In this document: one piece after another, positions 35,887 to 44,311 of the stretch
Position numbering within the stretch: the stretch's first letter is position 1
How the letters are laid out: each line of letters starts with the position of its first letter
NCBI GenBank assembly: GCA_018969485.1
Contig: JAGWYG010000003.1
Span: 1 to 64,000, forward strand
DNA length: 64,000 nucleotides
Direction: 5' to 3'
Origin: Chloroflexota bacterium
GTDB taxonomy: Bacteria; Chloroflexota; Chloroflexia; Chloroflexales; Roseiflexaceae
Program-made: the position numbers and the translations under genes
Notes under the pieces: generated by a model
Database searches by the model: none
What the model was told of the DNA's origin: nothing
What the model saw: only the letters and a program-made list of their open reading frames with translations

Positions 35887-37285
35887 GCCCGAGGCCGCGC
35901 GACGCGCGCGCATCGCGGCGCTGATGCGCCAGGCCGGGCTCGGCGAGCGGGTCATCGCCCAGTTCGACGCAGCCTACACCGACCTGTGCCACGGTGCCGA
36001 CGGCCTGATCCCCGAATCGGCCATCGAGCCCGTCGCGGGCCTCACCGCACACGCCGAGCTCGCGCGCCACCGGGCGGCCGGCGCAGCGCTGGCCGGCCGC
36101 GTCGCCCAACTCAAGCTCAACGGCGGCCTCGGCACCAGCATGGGCCTCGACGGGCCGAAGTCGCTCCTCGAGGCGCGCGCATCGCTGAGCTTCCTCGAGG
36201 TCGCGCTGCGTCAGCACAACGCCTACGCCGCCGCCCACCACACCGCGCCGGCGCTGGCGCTGCTCAACAGCTTCAGCACCGACGCCGACACCCGCGCCGC
36301 GCTCGCACGCAGCGACGCCGGGCGGCGCGCAGCGCCAACGCTGCTGCTGCAGACCATGGCGCCGAAGATCCGCTGCGACACGCTCGAGCCGGTCGAATGG
36401 CCCGACGACCCCGCGCTCGCCTGGTGCCCGCCCGGCCACGGCGAAGTCTTCCTGGTGCTGGCCGTCTCGGGGTGGCTCGACCGGTTGATCGACGGGGGCT
36501 ACCGCTACCTGATGCTCTCGAACATCGACAACCTCGGCGCCACGATCGATCCCGCCATCGTCGGGTACATGGCCGACCAGCAGATCCCGTTCCTGATGGA
36601 GGTCGCCCGGCGCACCGAACAAGACCGCAAAGGCGGCCATCTGGCGCGCGGCCGCGACGGCGGCCTGCTGCTGCGCGAAGTCGCCCAATGCCCGGCCGAC
36701 GACCTGGCCACCTTCCAGGACATCGCCCGGCACCGCTACTTCAACACCAACACGATCTGGGTCGACCTGATCGCCGTCCGCGACGTGCTGGCGCGGCACG
36801 GCGGCGTCCTCAGGCTGCCGCTGATCCGCAACCGCAAGACCGTCGACCCGCGGCGCGCCGATTCGCCGGCGGTGTACCAGCTTGAGACGGCGATGGGCGC
36901 GGCGATCGCGCAGTTCCCGGGTGCCACCGCCGTCGTCGTCGACCGCGAACGGTTCGTGCCGGTCAAGGTGTGCGCCGATCTGCTGGCGCTCCGCTCGGAT
37001 CGCTACGCGCTCGATGCCGCAGGGCACCTGGTGGTTCATTCGGCAGCGCCGATCAGCATCACGCTCGATCCGCGCTACTACCAGCAGATCGACGCCTTCG
37101 ACCAGCGCTTCGCCGGCGGCGCGCCGTCGCTCATCGCCTGCCACCGGCTCACCGTCGAGGGCGATGTCTGGTTCGATGCGCCGGTGACCTGCCGGGGCGA
37201 TGTCACCATCCGCAACCGCGGCGCGACGGCGGTGCATCTGACCGACCACCACAGCTGGCACGACAGCGTCGTCGAGCTCGGCTGA
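35879..37285 (+). CDS. UDPGP-type UTP-glucose-1-phosphate uridylyltransferase
   Basis: 468-aa nucleotidyltransferase of the eukaryotic-type UDPGP family (not the bacterial GalU family). The signature LNGGLGTSMGLDGPKSLLEA (about 80-99) is intact, and MLSNIDNLGATID near 210 and an Arg/Lys-rich FVPVKVCADLLALRSD near 360 are characteristic. It makes UDP-glucose (or a related UDP-sugar) from UTP and the sugar 1-phosphate, feeding the glycosyltransferases encoded nearby. ATG 35879 overlaps the FmdB stop. It is the second gene of the operon that ends in the AAA-domain gene. Confidence 0.85.
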   Translation: MTEPEAARRARIAALMRQAGLGERVIAQFDAAYTDLCHGADGLIPESAIEPVAGLTAHAELARHRAAGAALAGRVAQLKLNGGLGTSMGLDGPKSLLEARASLSFLEVALRQHNAYAAAHHTAPALALLNSFSTDADTRAALARSDAGRRAAPTLLLQTMAPKIRCDTLEPVEWPDDPALAWCPPGHGEVFLVLAVSGWLDRLIDGGYRYLMLSNIDNLGATIDPAIVGYMADQQIPFLMEVARRTEQDRKGGHLARGRDGGLLLREVAQCPADDLATFQDIARHRYFNTNTIWVDLIAVRDVLARHGGVLRLPLIRNRKTVDPRRADSPAVYQLETAMGAAIAQFPGATAVVVDRERFVPVKVCADLLALRSDRYALDAAGHLVVHSAAPISITLDPRYYQQIDAFDQRFAGGAPSLIACHRLTVEGDVWFDAPVTCRGDVTIRNRGATAVHLTDHHSWHDSVVELG

Positions 37286-37301
37286 GCCACAGGAGGCCGC
37301 C

Positions 37302-38420
37302 ATGCAATGGAGCATGGACCCCGCCGGCGCGGTCGCTACCGGCGCCGATGACGACGCGGCGCGGCCGCTGATGGCGCCACCGCTCGCGGCGCCGGGCGCC
37401 GTGATGCGCGATGCGCTGGACGACGATCCGGTCGAGCAGCACCTGATCGACCGCGTGGTCGGCGTGTTCCACGACGCCGGCTACGCCGTCGATCGCGCCG
37501 AGATCGTCGGCTATTACGTCTCGCTGAAGACCAATCCGTTCGTCCTGCTGGCCGGGCCGCAGGGCACTGGCAAGCGCGATTTCGTGTCGCTCTTCGCCGA
37601 GGGGCTGCTGGGTGCCGGCAGCGCACAGTTGGTACGCATCGCCAGCGGCGGCGCCTGGCTCGATGCGACCGGGCATGATCAGTTCTATCGCGCGTTCGTC
37701 GGGCGGTTCACCTCGCTGCAGTTCGTCGATACGCTGCGCGAGGCCGCCGAGCCGCGCTGCCGCAGCCGGCTGTACCTGGTCGCCTTCGATGCGCTGCGCC
37801 CCGAAGAGTTCACCTCGTTCTTCACCACGCTGCTGGCGGTCGATGATGCCGGCCGCATGCTGCTGACCATCCCGGGCGCGGGCACCGTCGGCGCCATCAC
37901 CCTGCCCGAGAACGTCCTGCTCACCGCGACGATCGACACCGCCGCCTATTCGCCCGCGCTGACCCGCGAGGTCGCGCGGCATGCGGCGCTGATCGCGTTC
38001 CGCGAGCCGCGCCGTGCGGCGCCGAATCGCCGGGCGGCGCTGCCCCCGCCGCCCGGCTACCAGTGGTCGTGGCGACATGCGACCATCCGCGATCCGGTGC
38101 GGGCTCGGGCGCGGCTGGCGGCTGTGCTGGGCGCCGAACAGCTGACGCGGCTGCACTGCTCGCCGGGCCTGGCCCGGCTGCTCTGGCAGGGCGGCATCGT
38201 GCTGGGCGGTGCGGCGCTGACGGGCATCACGCTGCACGTCGCCAACAGCTTCGATCGCCGCGGCCGTGGCCTGTACGATCCGGGCGATCCACTGCGCAAT
38301 GCCCAGCAGGCCTACGACGCCCAGGTGATCCAGCGGGTGCTGTGGCGGACGCGCCATGTGGTCGAGCCGGAGCTGCGCGCGGCGATCGCCGCCTGGCCGG
38401 CCGCACACGGCGGGACATAG
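37302..38420 (+). CDS. McrB-like AAA protein with degenerate ATPase motifs
   Basis: 372 aa. A P-loop LLAGPQGTGKRD (about 82-92) in a context like the McrB/MoxR AAA family, with a later LPENVLLTATIDT resembling the sensor-1 strand. The Thr/Ser that normally follows the P-loop lysine is Arg, and the Walker-B strand YLVAFDAL lacks the Asp-Glu pair, so ATP hydrolysis is doubtful although binding is possible. The first 60 residues and the last 110 look unrelated to known domains. No McrC-type nuclease or restriction partner is adjacent. It starts 16 bp behind the UGPase gene and probably ends the operon. Function unknown. Confidence 0.6.
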   Translation: MQWSMDPAGAVATGADDDAARPLMAPPLAAPGAVMRDALDDDPVEQHLIDRVVGVFHDAGYAVDRAEIVGYYVSLKTNPFVLLAGPQGTGKRDFVSLFAEGLLGAGSAQLVRIASGGAWLDATGHDQFYRAFVGRFTSLQFVDTLREAAEPRCRSRLYLVAFDALRPEEFTSFFTTLLAVDDAGRMLLTIPGAGTVGAITLPENVLLTATIDTAAYSPALTREVARHAALIAFREPRRAAPNRRAALPPPPGYQWSWRHATIRDPVRARARLAAVLGAEQLTRLHCSPGLARLLWQGGIVLGGAALTGITLHVANSFDRRGRGLYDPGDPLRNAQQAYDAQVIQRVLWRTRHVVEPELRAAIAAWPAAHGGT

Positions 38421-38774
38421 GCGCGCATGGCGACGCGCGCGCCCGGCATGGCGGCCGGGGGCGCACGGTGGATTGCGCGTTCGGGTTGCGGGCCAGCGGC
38501 CCGCGCGCCCACGCTGCCGGGAACGCGCGCCTCCGGACCGCACGCAGGCCGCCACGCCACGCCCATGCACCACCCCGCGCACCCCCACCCCGCCTGGCGC
38601 CACGCAGCCGGGGGCGCTGCGCCCCCCGGCACCCCCCCGCCCCAGCCCCAGCCCCGCACCACTGCGCCACCACCCGGCACTGCCACCACCACGCCCGCTC
38701 CCCGCACCCCACGCCCCGTCCCAGAGGCCAGAGCGCGGGCGCGCCTACGGCGTCGCCCGCCAGAGGCCAGAAAT
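38421..38774. other. Non-coding spacer with G-quadruplex candidate
   Basis: 354 bp, extremely C-rich on the plus strand with no convincing gene. On the minus strand 38655-38622 carries five runs of four to seven G separated by one to four bases, a potential G-quadruplex immediately downstream of the SUMF1-fold gene. Near its right end GGCCAGAGCGCG and GCCAGAGGCCAG form short direct repeats. Confidence 0.5.
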
Positions 38775-39911
38775 TCAGGGCCCGGGGGAGACAACGCGAA
38801 AGCCCACGAAGTTGACGCCGAAGTCGAAGACGCCCTCGATCCGCGCGCCACACACCACATCGCCCGCATTGCTGCTGAACGCGCACCCGCGCAGGATGTA
38901 ACGCCCATCATCGCCATCGTCCGCCTCGACCCACTCCCATACGTTGCCCGCCATGTCCAGCGCGCCGTACGGGCTGGCACCCGCCGGATAGCTGCCCACC
39001 GACGTCGTGTCACCGACGTCATTGTCACTCGTGTCGCCGTCCTGCGCCGGATCATAGAAGTTCGCCAGCCGCCCGTCCGGCGCCGCCTCGCCCCACGGAT
39101 ACGTCCGCCCGTCGTCGCCCTGGCACGCCCGCATCCACTCCGCCTCCGTCGGCAGCCGCCCGCCCGCCCATGCCGCGTACGCCCGCGCCTGCTCGCGCGT
39201 CACCCACACCGCCGGATGCTCCGCATACGCCGCATCCCCATAGCGCGACACCCAGTACTTCTCGGGATACCCGCTCTCGCGCAACGAAGCAGCAACACCC
39301 TCAGGCACCACCGGCACCGTGCAAGCCCCGGCCGCCACGCACTGCGCATACTGCGCGTTGGTCACCTCGGTCCGCCCGATGCGGAACGCCGCCACCCCAG
39401 CGCCCGCCGGCACGTCCACCAGCCCCTCCAGCACCCCCACCGCCGTCGCCGTCGGCGCCGCCTCCGGCACTTCTGCCATCCCCTCGCCCCCCTGCTCCGC
39501 CCGCGCCCGCGCCACCTCCCGCGCCAGCACCAGCGGGATCACCTGCTCCCCCGCCGTCGCGCTGCACCGCAGCACCGCCCGCTCGCGCCAGTCGCAGTCG
39601 AACACGACCTCCGCCACGCCTGTCAATAGCTCCGCGCTCGCATTCGTGTCCAGCCGCAGCAGGATGCGTTCTGCGCTCACGCTGTAGCGCGCCGCCTGCA
39701 CCTGCCCGCTCCCCTGCGTGATGATCAGCTCGCCATTCGGCAGCAGCTCCCATGCCGTCCCGTTCGCGTCGTACCACACCCCAAGCTGCGCGCCACCCGC
39801 CGGTTCGGCGCTGCCGCCCGGCCGCAGCCACACCAGCGCCGCAATCACGCCCACTGCGAACACGAGCATCACGCCGAGGACACCGGTAATCACCAGCAAC
39901 GTACGATTCAT
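38775..39911 (-). CDS. Membrane-anchored SUMF1-fold protein 1
   Basis: 378 aa. One N-terminal membrane helix (about 4-27), a beta-rich domain (about 45-150) of unknown type, an Ala/Glu-rich linker, and a C-terminal formylglycine-enzyme-fold domain (about 165-378): FRIGRTEVTNAQYAQCV, GGRLPTEAEWMRACQ, MAGNVWEWVE and VGFRVVSPGP. The residues equivalent to the FGE cysteines are not conserved, so an oxidase role is unlikely; the C-lectin-like fold may bind a surface ligand. ATG 39911 follows GGAAGAG. The domain is nearly the same as in the gene at 40872 and in the remnant at 41716, so the three arose by duplication. Confidence 0.8.
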   Translation of the reverse strand: MNRTLLVITGVLGVMLVFAVGVIAALVWLRPGGSAEPAGGAQLGVWYDANGTAWELLPNGELIITQGSGQVQAARYSVSAERILLRLDTNASAELLTGVAEVVFDCDWRERAVLRCSATAGEQVIPLVLAREVARARAEQGGEGMAEVPEAAPTATAVGVLEGLVDVPAGAGVAAFRIGRTEVTNAQYAQCVAAGACTVPVVPEGVAASLRESGYPEKYWVSRYGDAAYAEHPAVWVTREQARAYAAWAGGRLPTEAEWMRACQGDDGRTYPWGEAAPDGRLANFYDPAQDGDTSDNDVGDTTSVGSYPAGASPYGALDMAGNVWEWVEADDGDDGRYILRGCAFSSNAGDVVCGARIEGVFDFGVNFVGFRVVSPGP

Positions 39912-39974
39912 TACTCTTCCACTTCTCTCTCCCACTTTTCAATAGTTGCAGGCTCAATCGATGCGCTGCTATGC

Positions 39975-39980
39975 ATCATA
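39975..39980 (-). promoter_or_regulatory. -10 box for SUMF1-fold gene 1
   Basis: TATGAT on the minus strand, 63 bp upstream of ATG 39911. Confidence 0.35.
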
Positions 39981-40041
39981 CCACAGCAGACCTGCGATGA
40001 TCGTCGTCAGCGCAAGCTGTACACATGTCTCGGTATAGCAC

Positions 40042-40047
40042 TATAAT
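40042..40047 (+). promoter_or_regulatory. TATAAT box in the repeat spacer
   Basis: A perfect TATAAT on the plus strand pointing into the gene-free stretch that holds the hairpin repeats. No gene follows on this strand for 6 kb, so it is either chance or the promoter of an unannotated RNA. Confidence 0.25.
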
Positions 40048-40226
40048 GCTCGACCAGCGCGCGCGTCATCGCGACAACCGCCACCGAGCATGCCGATGGA
40101 TGTCGCTTTGCCGGCATCACATGCCTGTGATGCGCCGACATTGATTCAGGCGCAGACAGGGGTATCCATGGCTGGTGGACCGTGGGATGCGGACCGAAGA
40201 TCTGCGCAACCGGGATGGCGGCCTTT

Positions 40227-40375
40227 CGGGGGCAGGTTGTTGCATAGGAGCGTAGGATGAGGCATTCTGATGCGGCAAGCGCACGTCCAGGCGTTGCGGG
40301 ATGTGTCCGGCCAGAGCCCGGGCACCAGGCGCCGCCGCGGACCAGGCTCGCCGCGCTATCCCAACACCCCCGAAC
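40227..40375 (+). repeat. Dispersed hairpin element, copy A
   Basis: Starts CGGGGGCAGGTTGTTG and ends CAACACCCCCG, which are largely inverted copies. It contains the core TGATGCGGCAAGCGCACG, then TCCAGGCGTTGCGGGATG, and near the right end CGCTATCCCAACA, which pairs with the GTTGCGGGAT part. The copy is about 149 bp and stands 43 bp before copy B in the same orientation. Confidence 0.8.
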
Positions 40376-40418
40376 GTGGATCGCCCCAGCGTGCGGGCGC
40401 ACAGGATGATCCCCATCC

Positions 40419-40571
40419 CGGGGGTAGGTGTTTTCAGAGAGGCACAGGATAAGATCTGCTGATGCGGCAAGCGCACGTCCAGGCGTTGCGGGATGTCCGG
40501 CCAGGGCCCGGGCACCAGGCGCCGCCGCAGGCCAGGCTCGCCGCGCCATCCCAGCAACCTACCTACCCCCG
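40419..40571 (+). repeat. Dispersed hairpin element, copy B (complete)
   Basis: 153 bp bounded by perfect 11-bp inverted ends CGGGGGTAGGT and ACCTACCCCCG. Inside, GTTGCGGGATG and CATCCCAGCAAC form a second inverted pair around a G+C-rich loop. The core sequence is shared with copies A, C and D. No transposase is encoded. Best reference copy of the family in this window. Confidence 0.85.
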
Positions 40572-40871
40572 AAAGGGGATGGCGGCTGGGCACGTGCGCT
40601 GCGGGATGCGGGCCTGCGCGCCGTGAGATGCGGGCCAGAGGCCCGTGCACCCGGGATGGCGACCGGGATGCGATGGCAGCCAGTGGGCGAGCGCTGCGCC
40701 CATCCGGGCAGCGGCGGCGCACGCACCTGGCCCTCTGCCGCGATCCACGGGAGCGGGACAAAGGCGAGGCCCGCACCGCCGGGCCATCGCAGCCACCCAG
40801 CGGTCGGGGAGCTCAGCTACCGGTGCCACCACACCGCCGGGGGCGCTGCGTCCATGCCGCCTGCCCGAGCG
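40572..40871. other. Spacer without recognisable gene
   Basis: G+C-rich spacer with several short GCGGGATGCGGGCC- and CGGGATG-type repeats that look like worn pieces of the neighbouring hairpin elements. No convincing frame, promoter or RNA. Confidence 0.4.
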
Positions 40872-41645
40872 TCAGGGCCCGGGGGAGACAACCCGAAACC
40901 CCACGCTGAGGTTGGCGCCGACGCCGTCGTTCTCGAACCGCGCGCCACACATCACAGAGTCCGCATTGGGGCTGAACGCGCCCCCGCGCACGACAAAGTT
41001 GCCGTCGCCCACCCACTCCCACACGTTGCCCGCCATGTCCAGCGCGCCGTACGGACTGGCCCCCGCCGGATAGCTGCCCACCGCCGTCGTACCATCGCCC
41101 AAGTCCTGGCGAAACGCAAAGTTCGCCAGCCGCTCGTCCGGCGCCGCCTCGCCCCACGGATACATCCGCCCGTCGTCGCCCTGGCACGCCCGCGTCCATT
41201 CCGTGTCCGTCGGCAGCCGCCCGCCCGCCCAGGCGGCATACTCGCGTGCCTGCTCGCGCGTCACGCACGCCACCGGATGCTCGGCATACGCCGCATTGCT
41301 GTAGTTGCAACCATCGAACGTCTCCGGCACTGTGCAGGCGCCCGCCGCGACACACTGCGCGTACTGCGCGTTGGTCACCTCGGTGCGCCCGATGCGGAAT
41401 GCCGCCACGCCGTCGCCGGCCGGTACGGCCATGTATTCAGCTCCGACGCGATCGGTGAACACCGCCGCCTCTGGCTCTGGCATCGCAGTCGGCTCTGGCA
41501 TCGCAGTCGGCTCTGGCATCGCAGCTGGCGATGCCACCGGTGCATCGTCAGGAACGGTGTCTGGCGCACCACACATCGTGAGGAGCACACCTGCAAGGAC
41601 GCTGGCCATCACCAGCAGTGCGGGTGGACGTCGAGGTGCCATCAT
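40872..41645 (-). CDS. SUMF1-fold protein 2, probable lipoprotein
   Basis: 257 aa. An N-terminal hydrophobic segment ends in LLTMC-GAP, a weak lipobox, so surface anchoring is likely. A linker with three MPEPTA-type hexapeptides follows, then one FGE-fold domain almost identical in motif content to that of SUMF1 protein 1 (FRIGRTEVTNAQYAQCV, AWAGGRLPTDTEWTRACQ, MAGNVWEWVGDG, VGFRVVSPGP). It lacks the beta-rich middle domain of protein 1. ATG 41645 (Met-Met start) has AAGGAAG 7 nt ahead. Catalytic FGE cysteines are absent. Likely ligand-binding surface protein; function unknown. Confidence 0.8.
   Translation of the reverse strand: MMAPRRPPALLVMASVLAGVLLTMCGAPDTVPDDAPVASPAAMPEPTAMPEPTAMPEPEAAVFTDRVGAEYMAVPAGDGVAAFRIGRTEVTNAQYAQCVAAGACTVPETFDGCNYSNAAYAEHPVACVTREQAREYAAWAGGRLPTDTEWTRACQGDDGRMYPWGEAAPDERLANFAFRQDLGDGTTAVGSYPAGASPYGALDMAGNVWEWVGDGNFVVRGGAFSPNADSVMCGARFENDGVGANLSVGFRVVSPGP
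41473..41524. repeat. 18-bp tandem repeat coding MPEPTA
   Basis: Nearly three copies of GGCTCTGGCATCGCAGTC inside the SUMF1 gene 2 linker. In-frame, so copy number can vary the linker length. Confidence 0.85.
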
Positions 41646-41715
41646 GATCGACTTCCTTTCTGCATGAGCGCAATGCCCTCTGGCCCATCTCCGCAGCCTG
41701 CCGGAGTCCAGGGCG

Positions 41716-42030
41716 TCAGGACCCGGGAGAGGCGACCTGAAACCCCACCAACCGTAGCCGCGGTCGGAGTCGTCCCCATCCTGTACGACGCGCGCCACAC
41801 GAACCGTAGCGCAGGTGGACGCGCCCCGCGCGCAGATGCCGTCGGCCCATTTCGCCACGGTGTGCCGGCCATGTCGATCGCGCCGTACGGATTGGCGCCG
41901 CCGGGTAGCCGCCCACCGGCGCTGCGCCTCCCAGCGCATGGTTCCGGTCGCCGTTCATCCGCGTCGCGTCGGGCGGCTGGCTGCCCCGCGTCCGCTGCGC
42001 CTCCGTCGGCGGCGCGCGGGATGTGGCGTA
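41716..42030 (-). pseudogene. Decayed SUMF1-fold gene 3
   Basis: On the minus strand fragments of the same FGE-fold domain appear in different frames: APPTEAQRTRGSQ (compare LPTEAEWTRACQ), LPGGANPYGAIDMAGTPW (compare YPAGASPYGALDMAGNVWEW) and LVGFQVASPGS before a stop (compare SVGFRVVSPGP). At least one frameshift and the loss of the 5' two thirds make it non-functional. It lies between SUMF1 gene 2 and the GH35 gene, next to the intact paralogues. Confidence 0.8.
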
Positions 42031-44175
42031 TCAGTGCCAGGCGCACACGCGCACCGTCTCCGGCGCGGCATCAGTCTCCTCGAACAGCACGAGGGTGTTC
42101 TCGTCGGCGAGCCATTCAGCCGGTAGGTGATAGTAGCGCTGCGTCGGTTCGCCGACGCCGCGGTCGATGATCGCCGTCGCCAGCCAGGCATCGCTCGTGC
42201 CGGTGGCGGCGATCAGCCAGTAGCGCCCGATCAGCCGCCCGTTCAGCCACGCCAGGCCTTTGCCCATGCCGGCCAGATCGAGCGCCAGCGGCGCATCATC
42301 GCCGGGGCGGCTGAACTGCGCGCGCCACCAGCGCAAGGGCCGGGCGGCGTCCGGCGCACGCCAGCCTGCCGCGTCCGCGCCGGCGGTAACCGCCGTGCGC
42401 TCGCCCGCGAGGCCGGGCCACATCGTCCAGGGTCCGGCAAGCTGGCGCGCATTCCACAACACCGGCCGCCACAGCCCCTTGGCTTCGCCGGCCATATTCT
42501 GGAAGCCGATCTGCCAGTCGCCCTTGACCATGCCGACGGCACAGCACAGGATGTCGAGGCGATGCGCGCCGGCGGGCAGCGTGAGCGGGAAGCGCAGCAC
42601 GAAGGTGTCATCGCCATCGTAGGTGAACATCGCATCGTAGCGCTTGCGCACCTCGCCGGCGAAGGCCGCCAGGTCGCCATCGGTGCGCATGCGGTTCTCG
42701 AGCAGCAGCGCCGGGCCGTTCGCCACACACACGCCATCGATGAAGCAATACACGAGATCGGCCGCGCCACCGAGCACCAGCGTCCCGGCGCCGGCTTCGT
42801 CGTCCGCGATCGTGAGCGTGGTGCTGTACCAGCAGTAGTCGCTGCGATCATGCGTCAGACGCAGTTGCTCGATCGGCTGGTCGGCCCGATGCGCCCCGTC
42901 GGCGGCGCGCTCGGCGGGCCACGGTTCGTCGCGGCACGCAAACGCCAGGTACGGGCCAGCCGGCTGCATCGCCCGGCTGATGCGGTCGCCCGGCGCCACG
43001 ACCGCGGTGTCGAACGCCAGCGCCCCGTCGGCGATGATCAGCACAGCGCGGGGTGCGACCAGCACGCTGCGGCCGGCGTGCTGCCACTCGCGCGCGGTCG
43101 TGCGGTCATCATTGCAGACGAACTCCAGCGTGTGGCCGGCGTGGGCGTAGCGATACCCGACCAGGCCGCCGCCGAGCGGCGTGGCGACGGCGCGCCCGGC
43201 GCCGAGCAGCGTCGCCGCGTGGCGCAGCAGCACCCGGTGCAGCGCCGCCGCATGGCGCGACTTCGTCGTCTCGAGGCCGTACTCGTCGAGCGGCGCATCG
43301 TAGTCGTAGCTGGTAGTCTGCAGGTACATCGACTCGCGGCCAAAGTTGGTGCCGCCGTGCCACATGTAGTAATTCACCCCGGTGCCGCCGGCGGCGATGA
43401 AGCGTGCCACGCCGTAGGCCACGTTCTCGGCGGCGCGGGTGTGATGCGGATACCCCCACAGGTCGTACCAGCCCGGCCAGTTCTCGGTCCACAGCGATGG
43501 CTGGTCGGGATGCGTCGCGTGATGATCATCGATCATCTCGTGACCATAGAACCCGTTGATCGTCTCGATCGCGCCGGGCATGCCGCCGACGCACATCACC
43601 CACGGCACGCCCACCTCGAGCGTGCGGCCGAGCTCGATGGCCCATCCCAGGTAGCGCTGGCCGGTCTCGCCGTAGGTCGGTGCGATCAGGCCATACTCGT
43701 TCTCGATCTGCGCCAGGATGATCGGCCCGCCGTTCCCGGCGAACAACGGATCGAGGTATGCGCACAGCCAGCGCACCCAGCGCTCCATCTCGGCCATGAA
43801 CGGCGCATTGATCGTGCGGAACTGAATGTCCGGAATGTCGCGCAGCCAGGCAGGAAAGCCGCCGAAGTTGATCTCGGCACAGATGTAGGGGCCGATGCGC
43901 AGGATGACGTGCATGCCCTGGCGCTGCGCCTCGCGGCAGAACGCCACGAGATCGAGCCGGTCGCTGAAATCGTAGACGCCGCGCTCGGCCTCGTGCAGGT
44001 TCCAGAAGACGTATGTCTCGATGGTGTTGAGGCCGGCCTCGCGGCTGCGGCGGATCAGCCCGGGCCACATCGCCGGCGTGCTGCGCGGGTAGTGGATCGC
44101 GCCACTGAGCAGGAGCGTGCGCTCCCCGTCGATCAGCAACGCGCGGCGGTCATATCCGATCTGCTTCTCTGTCAT
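42031..44175 (-). CDS. GH35 beta-galactosidase
   Basis: 714 aa glycoside hydrolase family 35, hydrolysing terminal beta-galactosides. The TIM barrel begins with LLSGAIHYPRSTPAMWPGLI and WNLHE; the acid/base Glu is in AQIENEYG (about 160) and the nucleophile Glu in LWTENWPGW (about 235), followed by YYMWHGGTNFG. C-terminal jelly-roll domains (about 390-714) are present. No signal peptide, so probably cytoplasmic, acting on imported oligosaccharides. ATG 44175 follows a weak GAGGGAT site, with a TATAAT promoter about 70 bp upstream. Single gene; the neighbouring SUMF1 remnant abuts its 3' end. Confidence 0.9.
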   Translation of the reverse strand: MTEKQIGYDRRALLIDGERTLLLSGAIHYPRSTPAMWPGLIRRSREAGLNTIETYVFWNLHEAERGVYDFSDRLDLVAFCREAQRQGMHVILRIGPYICAEINFGGFPAWLRDIPDIQFRTINAPFMAEMERWVRWLCAYLDPLFAGNGGPIILAQIENEYGLIAPTYGETGQRYLGWAIELGRTLEVGVPWVMCVGGMPGAIETINGFYGHEMIDDHHATHPDQPSLWTENWPGWYDLWGYPHHTRAAENVAYGVARFIAAGGTGVNYYMWHGGTNFGRESMYLQTTSYDYDAPLDEYGLETTKSRHAAALHRVLLRHAATLLGAGRAVATPLGGGLVGYRYAHAGHTLEFVCNDDRTTAREWQHAGRSVLVAPRAVLIIADGALAFDTAVVAPGDRISRAMQPAGPYLAFACRDEPWPAERAADGAHRADQPIEQLRLTHDRSDYCWYSTTLTIADDEAGAGTLVLGGAADLVYCFIDGVCVANGPALLLENRMRTDGDLAAFAGEVRKRYDAMFTYDGDDTFVLRFPLTLPAGAHRLDILCCAVGMVKGDWQIGFQNMAGEAKGLWRPVLWNARQLAGPWTMWPGLAGERTAVTAGADAAGWRAPDAARPLRWWRAQFSRPGDDAPLALDLAGMGKGLAWLNGRLIGRYWLIAATGTSDAWLATAIIDRGVGEPTQRYYHLPAEWLADENTLVLFEETDAAPETVRVCAWH

Positions 44176-44242
44176 CGCCAGGCATCCCTCTCTGCACCGT
44201 GCGGCACTGCACCACAGCTCCGGCCCGACCGGCCGCCCACCG

Positions 44243-44248
44243 ATTATA
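44243..44248 (-). promoter_or_regulatory. -10 box for GH35 gene
   Basis: TATAAT on the minus strand, 67 bp upstream of ATG 44175; the same bases read TATACT on the plus strand, but no plus-strand gene follows. Confidence 0.5.
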
Positions 44249-44311
44249 CTGCAGGCGGTGGGTGCGTCGGGGCGCGCGTGCCCGTGGCTGCCGGCGCGTC
44301 GGCCCGGCCGC

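Noticed and set aside
37302-38420. McrBC-type restriction or other defence system
   Set aside because: No McrC, nuclease or methylase lies nearby and the ATPase motifs are altered; the neighbours are sugar-nucleotide genes.
40270-40909. Small plus-strand frames starting MRQAHVQALRDV in each repeat copy
   Set aside because: The frames follow the repeat, break at different points and have no ribosome-binding site; nucleotide conservation is explained by the hairpin element.
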